Shown here in pieces: positions 17,380-27,022 of a DNA stretch of 64,000 nucleotides. Made by a program: the position numbers and the translations under genes. The DNA is from Bryobacterales bacterium (GTDB lineage Bacteria > Acidobacteriota > Terriglobia > Bryobacterales > UBA6623). Under the pieces are notes generated by a model. It had not been told where the DNA came from and did not search any database. It was given only the letters and a program-made list of their open reading frames with translations. The stretch spans positions 144,031 to 208,030 of the forward strand of contig JAPPMB010000147.1 in the NCBI GenBank assembly GCA_028819255.1, given 5' to 3'. Positions within the stretch are counted from its first letter, which is position 1. Every line of letters starts with the position of its first letter.

Positions 17380-17492
17380 GCCCCCGGGGGGGACCGCGCC
17401 TGAACCCCCCAAAAAACCCAAAAAAAACCCATTTAGGGGGGGGGTGGAGTTTTTTTTTGGTAAAGCGGGGCCCCCCGGGGGGGGGTCTAACG
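17380..17492. other. Homopolymer-rich, low-quality-looking sequence
   Basis: About 110 bp consist almost only of runs of single bases (C6, A6, A7, G9, T9, C6, G9). Nothing else in the window looks like this. It lies between the divergent queG and radical-SAM genes, where both promoters should be. A sequencing or assembly defect is the simplest reading; a real simple-sequence tract cannot be excluded. Confidence 0.7.
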
Positions 17493-17702
17493 GCCATTCA
17501 GCCCCCAATACTGCCATAGAACCGCGATTTCCTGCGGTTGATCGATTCTTGTTGCGAATCGCCGGCGAACGCGGTAGGCTTTCTAGGCGCGTGCGGAGGG
17601 CGCTTGCGCTCCGCCCTTGGCTTGGCCCCGGGTCCTTGGTGCCCTGGGAAGCGCGCCCGAGCAGAACACGATAGTTTCCAGGTTTTCCAGGAGGGTGAGC
17701 CG

Positions 17703-19814
17703 ATGCAGCGACCGGTGAAGTATTTCGAGAAGGGCCTGACCACGATCGCCAAGAGCGGTTGGAAGGTTGCCCGCAAGCTTGACGCCCGCTCGAACCCGAA
17801 TCCCGCTTTCACGCCGAACTGGTCGGAGAAGCCGATGCTGAAGTCGTGGGAGAAGACGAAGCCTCCGCTGGGCTGGCCCCGGCAGACGGACTCGCTCTGC
17901 CCCAAGTGCGTGCGCGAGGCCCGGGAGGTGATCCTCAGCGGCGAAGTCGACTACTCGATCCTCAAGACCGAGAAGGTCGGCGAGGTCAAGGCGACCATCC
18001 TGCAGAAGGGCAACGAGATCTGGATGGTCAAGGACTGCCCCAGGCACGGGCGGACCGAGGACTTGATGGCGATCGACGCCAGGTTTCTCGAGCACATCGA
18101 GGCCCAGTTTCCGGGACGCGACATCCGTGCGCACAACGACGAGGATCTGCACAACCACGGATCCTCGACGGTCAAGTGGGGCCGCGGCGCGGTCCTGACG
18201 GTGGACCTGACGAACCGCTGCAACATGATGTGCGACCCGTGCTTCATGGACGCCAACCAGGTCGGTTTCGTCCACGAGCTCGAGTGGGAAGAGATCAAGA
18301 CCATTCTCGACAACGCAATCCGGATCAAGCCCCGCCGGCAGATGTCGGTGCAGTTCTCGGGCGGCGAGCCGACGATGTCGCCGTACTTCCTCAAGGCGGT
18401 CCGGTACTGCCGCCAGATCGGCTACAACTCGGTGCAGGCCGCGACGAACGGGATCGAGTTCGCCAAGAACCGGGAATTCGCCGAGGCGGCTGCGGACGCG
18501 GGGATGCGCTACGCGTACCTGCAGTTCGACGGCATCGGTAACGAGCCCAACCAGCACCGCAAGATCGGCAACCTGTTCGACGTCAAGATCAAGGCGATCG
18601 AGAACATGCATGACGCCGGCATCGAGATCGTGCTGGTGACCACGCTGCTCAACAACGTCAACAACGAGGAGGTCGGGCCGATCATCCAGTTCGCGCGCGA
18701 CAATCCCGGCCGCATCGCCTTCATCGCCTTCCAGCCCGTCTCCTTCACCGGCCGTGACGAGGAGATCACGGACGAGCGCCGCATGCGCCAGCGCTACACG
18801 CTGAGCCATCTCGCGCACGACGTCAAGAAGCAGGTCGGCATCACGGAGCCGACGCGGGACTGGTTCCCGATCTCGGTCATGGGCAGCTTCGTGGACGCCG
18901 CGGACCTCGCGCACGGGCCGCAGGCCCAGTGGGGCCAGGTGAGCTGCGGCTGCCATCCCAACTGCGGGGTCGGCACCGCGCTGATGATCAACAAGAAGAC
19001 CAAGGACATGGCGCCGGTGCCCGAGTTCATCAACGTGCCCCAGTTCGTCCAGGACATCCGCCGGGTCACTGATTCCGGCCGGGGCAAGGTCGCGACGAAC
19101 GTGCAGATGGGCCTGGCGCTGCTGAAGAACTACAACCCGATGAAGGCCCCCAGGGACTTCTCGATGTTCGACCTCCTCAAGAAGTTCGACAAGTCGTTTG
19201 CGCTGAGCGGCAAGAACTACGGAAAGGGAACGGAGCGGCGCAACGATCCGTGGAACTTCCTGTTCGTTGCGGGCATGTGGTTCCAGGATCTCTTCAACTA
19301 CGACTTCCGGCGCACCGAGATGTGCGTGATTCCGTACGGGACGCAGGAGGGCGAGATCTCGTTCTGCGCCTACAACACGGGCATCGGCTGGCGGAACATC
19401 ATTGAGAAGATGCACATGACCGCCACCTTGTCGCAGTGGTACGGCGAGCATGGCCGCCACAAGATCTATGCCGGCGGCCGCAAGGTCGAAGAGATCACCC
19501 ATCTGAGCGAAGAGCTCCAGATCAACGCGGAGCACGCAGCCCGCGGCGCCCAGGTCTCGGAAGGCCCGCAAAACGCCCGCGAGGAGAAGATCGCGGCGAG
19601 GGACCGGAAGCTCGCCGAGGCCCAGGCCAGAGGCCGGGAGGTAGCGGGCAGCGGTGCCCGGGAGCGCAGGCTCTCGGCCGAGGAGGAGTCCCGCCTGATG
19701 AAGATGTACCGTCAGGATGTCCTCAAGGAGGCACCGGCTCCGGCACTGGTCCAGATCGCGGGAGCCGCCCAGTCCGGCACGCCGAACGAGACCGTCGGCG
19801 CCAGCGGCGACTAG
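17703..19814 (+). CDS. Radical SAM enzyme of the Tes/MSS (membrane-spanning lipid) type
   Basis: This protein has 703 residues. The N-terminal metal-binding region (SLCPKCVREARE at about 63, then KDCPRHGRTED) resembles the start of archaeal tetraether synthase (Tes), which has CPEC and CPEHG pairs. The radical-SAM core follows: LTVDLTNRCNMMCDPCFMDA (CxxxCxxC), VQFSGGEPTMSPYF and QAATNG. Further cysteines are at SCGCHPNCGVG and in the C-terminal half. The last 130 residues are charged and probably disordered. Tes-like homologues in bacteria are linked to joining fatty-acid tails into membrane-spanning diabolic acids; assignment to that group rests on motif similarity I recall. The start at 17703 follows AGGAGGGTGAGCCG. 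Confidence 0.8.
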   Translation: MQRPVKYFEKGLTTIAKSGWKVARKLDARSNPNPAFTPNWSEKPMLKSWEKTKPPLGWPRQTDSLCPKCVREAREVILSGEVDYSILKTEKVGEVKATILQKGNEIWMVKDCPRHGRTEDLMAIDARFLEHIEAQFPGRDIRAHNDEDLHNHGSSTVKWGRGAVLTVDLTNRCNMMCDPCFMDANQVGFVHELEWEEIKTILDNAIRIKPRRQMSVQFSGGEPTMSPYFLKAVRYCRQIGYNSVQAATNGIEFAKNREFAEAAADAGMRYAYLQFDGIGNEPNQHRKIGNLFDVKIKAIENMHDAGIEIVLVTTLLNNVNNEEVGPIIQFARDNPGRIAFIAFQPVSFTGRDEEITDERRMRQRYTLSHLAHDVKKQVGITEPTRDWFPISVMGSFVDAADLAHGPQAQWGQVSCGCHPNCGVGTALMINKKTKDMAPVPEFINVPQFVQDIRRVTDSGRGKVATNVQMGLALLKNYNPMKAPRDFSMFDLLKKFDKSFALSGKNYGKGTERRNDPWNFLFVAGMWFQDLFNYDFRRTEMCVIPYGTQEGEISFCAYNTGIGWRNIIEKMHMTATLSQWYGEHGRHKIYAGGRKVEEITHLSEELQINAEHAARGAQVSEGPQNAREEKIAARDRKLAEAQARGREVAGSGARERRLSAEEESRLMKMYRQDVLKEAPAPALVQIAGAAQSGTPNETVGASGD

Positions 19815-20142
19815 CCCGAGCCGCCACAGACCAGCCAGCTGCCGGAGCAGCGTACGTTCCCGCCACCCCGGCTAACTCTTCGGGCTCCGGCGAGGCCGGA
19901 TCTGCGCCCGCCGCGTCCCGCTGCCCCGCTTCACCAAATGTGCACGTGAGGCAGCGCGGCAGGTCGCCGCGGATTGCGGCGGCGGGCTCCTGCCTGCGTG
20001 TCCCGCCCCGGACGTCCGTCCGATGGCTGTGCGGACTCGATTCCGGCCGCGCGGCTTGCTCACCGGGCGGGGCGCCGCCAGGGAGGTTGCCCCCACCTCC
20101 TGACGCCGGGCACAGGCCGGGCGCGGGACCGGCACGCTAGGA
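19815..20142. other. Intergenic region, no gene seen
   Basis: This stretch lies between the radical SAM and GH38 genes. It is C-rich, with no convincing start site, domain or RNA structure visible. Confidence 0.5.
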
Positions 20143-22830
20143 ATGCCCTGCGCTATTCTCTTCCAAGCCTTGAAGTCGCATAGGAGTCCCGGACCGAGTC
20201 GCGCTTGCGCAGAGGTTTCGCTCGCGAGCCGTGCCGGCGCCATTAACCGGCGGTGGCGGCGCTTGCCGGTCGTGTGGGTGGCCTTGGCATCGCTTGTGCT
20301 TTCCGGTTCCGGCCGCGGACAGGGGCGGCCAAGCTACGAGCTCCCGGCCGATCAGCGGACAGGCGCGGTCCGCGAGATCTTCGTCCTCTCCCACAGCCAT
20401 CTCGACATCGGCTTCACGAGACCGCCGGACGAGGTTCCCCGGGACTACAAGGACAGCATCGACACCGCGATCCGCCTGACCCGGGAGCACCCGGACTATC
20501 GCTGGACGATCGAGTCGGCCTGGATGCTTGAGGAATGGCTGCGGCGGACCGATGACGCCGCGCTGGTCCGGGAACTGGGCGACATGCTGCGGGAGGGGCG
20601 CATGGGCCTGGGAGTCGCCTTCGGCAACATGCACAGCGGCCTGATGGCCGCCGAGGAGTCGAATCGCCTGGTCTACCTGGGCCACAAGTTCCGGCGCCGG
20701 TTCGGCATCGAGGCGCCCGTCGCATTCCAGAACGACGTGCCGGGGTTCACGTGGGCCTTTCCGCGCGTGCTGCAGGGCAGCGGCGTCAGTTACCTGGTGA
20801 CCGGTCTGAACCTCTTCATCGGCGGCGGCAACAGCCTGGGCCTCGGCAGCAATCCCTTCTACTGGACCGGCCCGGACGGCAGCCGGGTTCTCACGTGGTT
20901 CACGTACGACGGGTACATGGAGGGCTACCACTGGGGTCTTGGGCGGGGACATGCTCCAGAGCACCTCGACCGGACGGTGCCCCGGCGCCTGGCCTGGCTC
21001 GAACGGAACGGCTACGAGTACGACACGTATCTGCTGATGGCGTCGATGGGTGACAACACCGACCCGCTCGATTCGCTCGCGGTGCTCCTGGACATTCGGC
21101 AATGGAATCGCAGGCATCCCGAGCTCCCGATGAGGATGGCGACCGCGGACGAGTTCTTCGCTCGCCTGACGGCCAGGCACGGAGACGACTTCCCCGTGGC
21201 CTCGGGCACCGCGACCGGCCATTGGGCGACCGTCAAGCTCCGCGTCCCCGAGACCGCCGGAAGGATGCGCCGGGCTTCCAGCGCCCTGCCCGCGGCCGAG
21301 GCGGCCGCGACCGTCGCGTCGGTCGTCCATGGAGCGACCTACCCGAGTTTCGATCTGGCGGAGGCATGGACGGACCTGCTCACCTTCCAGGAGCACACCA
21401 CCGGAAGCGGCCCCTGGCCCGGCTACATGACGCGCTGGGAGGCGGACTGGAACGAGTCGTGGCAGTACGTCTTCTCGCTGCGGGGGCACTCCAATGCCGA
21501 GCAGCAGTTTCGCAAGGCGCTGGACCGACTGGCCGCGCCCGAGCGGACCCCCGGCCCGGCAGGCGTGCTGATGGTCTACAACGGGCTCTCGTGGCGTCGC
21601 GACGGCCTAGTGGTGGTCGGGGGCCTGCCCGCCGAACTGCACCACGGGCCCTTGGTGGCAACGGACCTTGCGACCCGCGAGAGATTTCCCTGCGAGGACG
21701 TCCCAGGCACCAGTCGGCGCGTCGTCTTCCATGCGCGGGATGTGCCGTCGGTCGGCTACCGCCTGTACAGAATCGAGGCCGCCGGCGGGCAGTCCCCGGC
21801 GGCCCGGCCGGCATTCCGGCTGAAGGCGGAGTGGTCCGACTCCGGCGTCCTGACCTCCATTCTCGATTCGGAATCGGGACGGGAACTGCTCCTGCCCGAG
21901 CCCGACCGCCCGTTCGGCAGCCTGCATGTCGCCCTCAGGCGCCAGACATACTTCGAGGCGGACATCGGACCGGCGGCGGTCCGCGTGACGGACGGGCCTC
22001 TCACGCGCAGGGTGGAGTTCACGCGGGAAGGGTCGGCGCTGCCGCTCACGGTGCTCACCACGTACCGGGATGCCGGCTACGCGGACCTGTCGTTCGACTT
22101 GGACCTGAGGGTGCTCCGCGAGGAGACCGCGGATCATCAGGCGTACGCGATCGCCCTGCCGCTCGCCGCCGGAGGCCTTGTCCTCGACGGCCCCGGGTTC
22201 GTCGCGCGCATTCCCGATGACGTGTTGCCGGGAGGCGAGTCGCCCCAGTACCCTGCGCAGCACTTCGCCCACCTGCCGCGCGAAGGCGGCTGGGGCGTGA
22301 CGCTGGCCAACGTGGACGGCTTTCTCCTGCATCCCGAAATGCTGTTCCTCCTCGAATGGGAGGATCTGACCGTGACGACGCGCGAGGAGGGCGTCCAGAG
22401 GCTGTTCCGCGGCGAGCCGCGCAGCACGCCTGTCCAGAGGTTCCGCTTCCGGCTGGCGGCGCAGTCGGACAGCCCGGCGGATTGGAAGCGCATGGGATCC
22501 GAGGCGAACCTGCCGCTGCGGGCCCGTTTCGTGCAGGCGGCCGACATTCCGCAGGTGAGGGAGTTCTTTCGCCTGAGCCACTCCGGTGTCCGGCTGCTCG
22601 CCTTCAAGCCTGCGGAATTTCAGCGCGGCTGGCATGTGCTTCGGCTGCAGGAAATCGCGGGCGAGGCATCGAGCGCCGTGCAGCTGACGACCCCGCTGCC
22701 GATCGTCGAGGCCAGGGCCGCCAACATGGTCGAGGAGTTCACCGGCGCGGGTTTCGACCTCGCGGGCTTCTCGATGGAGCCCTGGGAGACGAAAACCGTC
22801 CTGGTGCGGATGGGCGAGGCGGATCCCTGA
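20143..22830 (+). CDS. Secreted glycoside hydrolase family 38 (alpha-mannosidase-like)
   Basis: This protein of about 895 residues has a signal segment late in the N-terminus (about 40-60; RLPVVWVALASLVLSGSG). That suggests the true start may be downstream of 20143, although no better ATG is in frame. The GH38 catalytic domain begins EIFVLSHSHLDIGFT, with the metal-binding His and Asp. It has VAFQNDVPGFTWAFP, whose Asp is in the nucleophile position, and HWGLGRGHAPEHL. The C-terminal half carries beta-sandwich regions as in GH38. Substrate is probably alpha-mannoside or another retained alpha-glycan. It belongs with the sulfatases and TonB receptors of this window as polysaccharide-using functions. 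Confidence 0.85.
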   Translation: MPCAILFQALKSHRSPGPSRACAEVSLASRAGAINRRWRRLPVVWVALASLVLSGSGRGQGRPSYELPADQRTGAVREIFVLSHSHLDIGFTRPPDEVPRDYKDSIDTAIRLTREHPDYRWTIESAWMLEEWLRRTDDAALVRELGDMLREGRMGLGVAFGNMHSGLMAAEESNRLVYLGHKFRRRFGIEAPVAFQNDVPGFTWAFPRVLQGSGVSYLVTGLNLFIGGGNSLGLGSNPFYWTGPDGSRVLTWFTYDGYMEGYHWGLGRGHAPEHLDRTVPRRLAWLERNGYEYDTYLLMASMGDNTDPLDSLAVLLDIRQWNRRHPELPMRMATADEFFARLTARHGDDFPVASGTATGHWATVKLRVPETAGRMRRASSALPAAEAAATVASVVHGATYPSFDLAEAWTDLLTFQEHTTGSGPWPGYMTRWEADWNESWQYVFSLRGHSNAEQQFRKALDRLAAPERTPGPAGVLMVYNGLSWRRDGLVVVGGLPAELHHGPLVATDLATRERFPCEDVPGTSRRVVFHARDVPSVGYRLYRIEAAGGQSPAARPAFRLKAEWSDSGVLTSILDSESGRELLLPEPDRPFGSLHVALRRQTYFEADIGPAAVRVTDGPLTRRVEFTREGSALPLTVLTTYRDAGYADLSFDLDLRVLREETADHQAYAIALPLAAGGLVLDGPGFVARIPDDVLPGGESPQYPAQHFAHLPREGGWGVTLANVDGFLLHPEMLFLLEWEDLTVTTREEGVQRLFRGEPRSTPVQRFRFRLAAQSDSPADWKRMGSEANLPLRARFVQAADIPQVREFFRLSHSGVRLLAFKPAEFQRGWHVLRLQEIAGEASSAVQLTTPLPIVEARAANMVEEFTGAGFDLAGFSMEPWETKTVLVRMGEADP

Positions 22831-22958
22831 ACCCGCCCGCCGGAATCCATGACCCGGGAAGCAGGCCGTTGTCCCCCGGACCCCTCAACGGTGTGGGAAG
22901 GTGCGGACGCGCCTCCGGTCCCGACTTCGTCGCGCCCGCCACAGGCGGACCCCAGCGG

Positions 22959-24275
22959 TCAGGTCGGCTGCGGGGAGGTCAGCCTGTCGAGGGCCGATCC
23001 TTCCCTGACGATCGTCTCGTCGCGCTCGGGGCCCGTTGAGACGCCGCCGATCTCGACATCGAGGCGATCCTCCAGGAACCCGATGTAGTTTCTGGCCGCC
23101 GAGGGAAGGTCTTCGAACGAGGTCACGCCGCGGGTGGGCCGATTCCAGCCGGGAAGTTCCTCGTAGACCGCCTCGACCTGCTCGTATTCCTCGGAGATGG
23201 CGGGCATCCAGTCGAGCGGCGCCCCCTTGTATCTGTAGCCCGTGCAGACCGGGATCCTGTCCAGGTAGTCCAGCACATCGAGCTTCGTGATGAAGAGAGT
23301 GGAGAGATGGTTGATGGCGTGGGCGTACCTCAGAAGCGGAATGTCGAACCAGCCGCATCGCCTGGGCCTGCCCGTGACCGTGCCGTACTCGTTGCCGGCG
23401 GCCCGCAGCGCCTCGCCGGCACTGCCGCGGATCTCGGTCGCGAACGGGCCTTCGCCGACCCGCGTGGCGTACGCCTTCGCAACACCGGCGATGTCGTGAA
23501 GCAGCCGCGGGGAAACGCCGGATCCGGTGCAGAGCCCGCCGGCGCTCGCGTTCGACGATGTGAGGTACGGATAGGTGCCAAAGTCGACATCCAGCATCGT
23601 CGCCTGTGCCCCCTCGAAGAGGAGCCGCCTGCCCTGCCTGATCGAGTCGTTCAGGAACTTGGAAGTGTCCGTGACAAACGGTCTCAGGCGCTCGGCACAC
23701 TCCTGGTACTCCGCCAGGGCCGCCTCAACGTCCCACGGCTCTCCGACGCCCAGGGCCGCGGCCACTGTCGATCTCTCCTCCGCGTTGGCGCGGAAGCGCC
23801 GTGCAAAATGGTCGCGGGACAGCAGCTCGGCCACCCGGATGCCGCGGCGCGCGGCCTTGTCCTCGTAGCACGGCCCGATTCCTCTTGACGTCGTGCCGAT
23901 GCGTCGCCTGCCCGGGGAATCCTCGGACGAGCGCTCGATCAGCGGATGATACGGGAACACGACGTGGGCCCGATTGCTGATCAGCAGGTTGGTGTCGACC
24001 TGCACGCCCGCCGCCCGCAGCGAGTCGATCTCCCTTACCATCGCCACCGGGTTGACCACGACGCCGTTGCCGACCACCGCCGTCTTTCCCGGCCAGAGGA
24101 TTCCGCTGGGAACGAGCGACAGCTTGTAGACGTCTTCCCCGACCTGCACCGTGTGGCCCGCGTTGTTGCCGCCTTGGCAGCGAACCACGATGTCGTAGTG
24201 CTCGGCTGCAAGGTCGATGAGCTTGCCCTTGCCCTCGTCGCCCCATTGGAGGCCTAGAACCGCAAGGTTGGACAT
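22959..24275 (-). CDS. purA: Adenylosuccinate synthetase
   Basis: PurA makes adenylosuccinate from IMP, aspartate and GTP in AMP synthesis. Signatures: LGLQWGDEGKGKLIDL (P-loop), GGNNAGHTV, GTTSRGIGPCYEDKAAR, LFEGAQATMLDVDFGTYPYL, GRPRRCGWFD, CTGYRYKG and STGPERDETI. The start at 24275 (MSNLAVLG) gives 438 residues; the frame is open further upstream but family alignment supports this ATG. It is a single gene, 128 bp from the convergent GH38 stop. Confidence 0.97.
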   Translation of the reverse strand: MSNLAVLGLQWGDEGKGKLIDLAAEHYDIVVRCQGGNNAGHTVQVGEDVYKLSLVPSGILWPGKTAVVGNGVVVNPVAMVREIDSLRAAGVQVDTNLLISNRAHVVFPYHPLIERSSEDSPGRRRIGTTSRGIGPCYEDKAARRGIRVAELLSRDHFARRFRANAEERSTVAAALGVGEPWDVEAALAEYQECAERLRPFVTDTSKFLNDSIRQGRRLLFEGAQATMLDVDFGTYPYLTSSNASAGGLCTGSGVSPRLLHDIAGVAKAYATRVGEGPFATEIRGSAGEALRAAGNEYGTVTGRPRRCGWFDIPLLRYAHAINHLSTLFITKLDVLDYLDRIPVCTGYRYKGAPLDWMPAISEEYEQVEAVYEELPGWNRPTRGVTSFEDLPSAARNYIGFLEDRLDVEIGGVSTGPERDETIVREGSALDRLTSPQPT

Positions 24276-24474
24276 GGCAGGATCCGGAAGGAAGACGGCC
24301 TTCAACGGCCGGCTGAAAGGAGGAGAGAGGCGGTGCGGGCCTGCGCCCGGCACGATCCGCAACCTGATCCCATTCTAGCGCTAGAGCGGTCGTTCGCGTT
24401 GCTCATCCTTGAGCGGCCGGCTATTCTGAGGACGGTCGGCCCAGCTGGAGGCCGATGGAATCGCCGGGCTTCTC

Positions 24475-24735
24475 TTGCGCCAGCGGACGGCCGGTGTGGA
24501 AGCAATTCCACAAATCCGACGCGCAGGCAGGCCCGTGGCCTCTCGCCGGGTCTTCCGGACCGCTACGGCGGCGGCTCGGCTCGACGACCTGCGAATCCCG
24601 CCCGGCAATCGCTTCGAACCGTTGAGCGGTGACCGGTCCGAACAGTACAGCATTCGGATCAACGATCAGTACCGGGTGACTTTTCGTTGGAAGGACGGCA
24701 ATGCCGATGACGTGGGAATCGAAGACCATCAGTAG
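24475..24735 (+). pseudogene. higB: HigB-type RelE-family toxin with decayed N-terminus
   Basis: The C-terminal two thirds match HigB-like mRNA interferases very well: ARLDDLRIPPGNRFEPLSGD, then QYSIRINDQYRVTFRWKDGN, and a DVGIEDHQ end (family: LxxLRxPPGNRLExLxGDRxGQxSIRINxQWRxxFRW...VEIVDYH). The first third is not recognisable in any frame and there is no good start codon (TTG at 24475 is only the first open one). The following higA remnant is also broken, so the module is dead. Confidence 0.7.
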
Positions 24736-24748
24736 GGATCCAGGTTGG

Positions 24749-24990
24749 TTGGGTCCCGCCATCACCCCAGGGGAGATGCTGCTCGTAGAGTCTCCGAAGC
24801 CGCTGGGCCGCCAGACGGCTGGGAACCTCAGCGAATCGCCTTAACGAAGCTGTCCCCGGAAAACGTCGCGTCACGGCGGACACGGCGTTGCGGATGTCGC
24901 GATTGCGCAACACATCCCAGGAGTTCTGGATGCGGCTGCAGGCGGACTGGACCCTGTGTCGGACGAAGGCACCGAGACGCGGCCGCCGCG
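24749..24990 (+). pseudogene. higA: HigA-type antitoxin remnant
   Basis: Directly after higB the frame reads PAITPGEMLLVESPKPLG, matching the HigA start (PxHPGExLxEEFLxPLGLS), and soon meets a stop at 24841. A later piece, after a frame change, reads KRRVTADTALRMSRLRNTSQ and EFWMRLQADW (about 24861-24950), the family's KRxITADTALRLxxxFGTSPEFWLxLQxDYDL. The central helix-turn-helix is missing. Order higB-higA is the usual one for this family. Confidence 0.75.
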
Positions 24991-25330
24991 GGCCAACCAG
25001 CACTCCATCCCCTGCCAGGCGTCGTGTCTCGGCGGAAGGTTGACGATGGCGTCAAGTACGAGCGGCCAAGGGCTGTGCTCGTCCGGTTGAGGCGGAGGCT
25101 CGCCGGGAATCTGGATTTCCCCGTCCAGACTTCAGGAAGTCTGGGCCTCCGGGCCGGGTCGCCGAATTCACGAACGCCTGCCCTGCGGTGATTGCACCGC
25201 CACTGTCACACATCGCCGAGGGCAGGGCCAATGCAGACCGCGCATGCTCAGACCTCTTCGACCGCCGATGCGCCGGCGCGCCCGTCCGGATCAGTGCAAC
25301 TGTGCCGCGGAATGGGCGTCCCTGGCGCGA
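24991..25330. other. Intergenic region, no gene seen
   Basis: About 340 bp lie between the decayed higA and the convergent sulfatase stop. I see no gene or transposase. Confidence 0.5.
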
Positions 25331-26938
25331 TCATCGAATATGGGTCGGGCCGGCCCTCCACTGGTCCCAGAGTTCCGCCATGGCCGCCACTCGCTGCGGC
25401 ATCTCGCCTGCCCGGTCGCGCAGTTCGGTGCCGTCGGCCTCGAGGTCGTAGAGTTCCCAAGGCCTTTCCCTGACGCCGACCAGCTTCCAGTTCCCCTGGC
25501 GGACTGCCCGCCCGCGGCTCCATTGCCAGTAGAGTTCGCTGTGGGGTTCGCGATGGCCGTCCCGGAAGACCGGCAGGAGGCTCCTGCCGTCCATGGGATG
25601 AACCCGTCTTCCCGCGAACTCCGACGGGTGCTCGATTCCGGCGGCATCCAGGAATGTCGGCATGAGGTCGATGACGTGCGCAAGCTGGTCCGTCAACCCT
25701 CCGGAATCCGAGATGACCGCTGGCCACCGCGCAATCAGGGGAACTGTGATCCCGCCCTCGTGGTCGTGCTGCTTGTAGAGCCGGAACGGGGTGTTGGACG
25801 CGTTGGCCCAGCCGTACCCGTAGCTTTGGTAGGTGTCTTCCGGACCGGGCATGACCTCCGGAATGTTGCCCGGAATGACCGGCCGCCCGTCGCGCGTTGT
25901 CGCCGGGAGGTAGGGGCCTGTTCGGTCAGCGGCGTATTCGACGTGGCAGCCGCCGTTGTCGACCTGGAACACCACGAGAGTGTTCTCCGACTCGCCGGAC
26001 TCGTCAAGCATGTCGAGAAGTTGGCCGACGCCCTGATCCATGCGGGTGATCTGCGCTGCGTAGACCTCCATCCGGCGCTCCTGCCAGGCCTTTTCCGGCT
26101 CGTCCTGCCACGCCGGAACCTCCGGGTTGCGCGGGGAGAGCTCCCAGGCCGGGTCGACCGTGCCGAGCTCCTTCATGCGCGCGTGCCGCCTGAGCCTCAG
26201 ATCGTCCCAGCCGGCCGAGTAGCGGCCCGAGTAGCGGGCGATGTCCTCCTCGAAGGCGTGGAGCGGCCAGTGCGCGGCCGTATAGGCCACGTACAGAAAG
26301 AACGGCGACTCCCCGGTCAGGCCTTCCCGCATGAAGTTGAGCGCGTGGCTGGAGATGGCGTCGGTGTAGTAGAAGTCGGGGTCCAGATACAGATGCTCGG
26401 CCGGCTCGTTGTCCAGCATCAGGGACGCCGGAGCCCAGAAGCTGCACGCTCCAAGCGTTGTGCCGAAGAATCGGTCGAAGCCGCGCTGGCACGGCAGGCT
26501 CTCGCGTCTTCCGTCGTTTGAGAGATGCCACTTGCCGCTCATGTAGGTGGAGTAGCCGGCCGCTCCCAAGGCCTCGGCGGCGGTCACGATCTCACCGGAG
26601 ATGCTGTTCTGGGGGCCGAGGGCCTTGGTCGTGTAGCAGCCGCTGAGGAGCGAGGCCCGCGTGGGGACGCACATGTTGTTGCTGTAGTAGCGCGTGAAGC
26701 GCAGGCCCCGGGACGAGAGCCGGTCCAGGTTGGGCGTTGCGATCTCGCCGCCGTAGCAGCCCAGATCGGAGTAGCCCATGTCGTCGGACATGATGACGAC
26801 GATGTTCGGGCGCCTGGGCTCCGGACCGGCCGTCCGCGGCGAGCAGGCCTGGCCCGCAAGGGGGATGGCGGCGCCGCCGAGCTGCAGGAACCGCCGCCTC
26901 CCGAAGACCTGGCTGATCGATCTGGACCGTGGCTCCAT
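25331..26938 (-). CDS. Arylsulfatase A-like sulfatase, exported (Tat-like leader)
   Basis: This 535-residue type I sulfatase has FGRRRFLQLGGAAIPLAGQA at the start, a Tat-type (RRxFLQ) leader followed by a Cys that could be lipidated. The sulfatase domain shows NIVVIMSDDMGYSDLGCYGG (metal Asp pair), NMCVPTRASLLSG (the CxPxR site whose Cys becomes formylglycine) and SGKWHLSND (Lys/His). VFQVDNGGCH supplies further metal ligands. Sulfatases of this group remove sulfate from glycans or small aryl sulfates in the periplasm. It lies 85 bp after a second sulfatase gene on the same strand, the last in a GGT-sulfatase-sulfatase run. Confidence 0.9.
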   Translation of the reverse strand: MEPRSRSISQVFGRRRFLQLGGAAIPLAGQACSPRTAGPEPRRPNIVVIMSDDMGYSDLGCYGGEIATPNLDRLSSRGLRFTRYYSNNMCVPTRASLLSGCYTTKALGPQNSISGEIVTAAEALGAAGYSTYMSGKWHLSNDGRRESLPCQRGFDRFFGTTLGACSFWAPASLMLDNEPAEHLYLDPDFYYTDAISSHALNFMREGLTGESPFFLYVAYTAAHWPLHAFEEDIARYSGRYSAGWDDLRLRRHARMKELGTVDPAWELSPRNPEVPAWQDEPEKAWQERRMEVYAAQITRMDQGVGQLLDMLDESGESENTLVVFQVDNGGCHVEYAADRTGPYLPATTRDGRPVIPGNIPEVMPGPEDTYQSYGYGWANASNTPFRLYKQHDHEGGITVPLIARWPAVISDSGGLTDQLAHVIDLMPTFLDAAGIEHPSEFAGRRVHPMDGRSLLPVFRDGHREPHSELYWQWSRGRAVRQGNWKLVGVRERPWELYDLEADGTELRDRAGEMPQRVAAMAELWDQWRAGPTHIR

Positions 26939-27022
26939 GAAAGCGATTCTCGCAGGGTCGGGGCCGGTGTCGTGCGAGTTCCGCGGGCGTCCCGTGCAGG
27001 GCGGAGCTCCGTTCTCCCGAGG

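Noticed and set aside
17583-19571. 662-codon minus-strand open frame opposite the radical SAM gene
   Set aside because: Shadow of a GC-rich gene; low-complexity composition, no ribosome site or motif.
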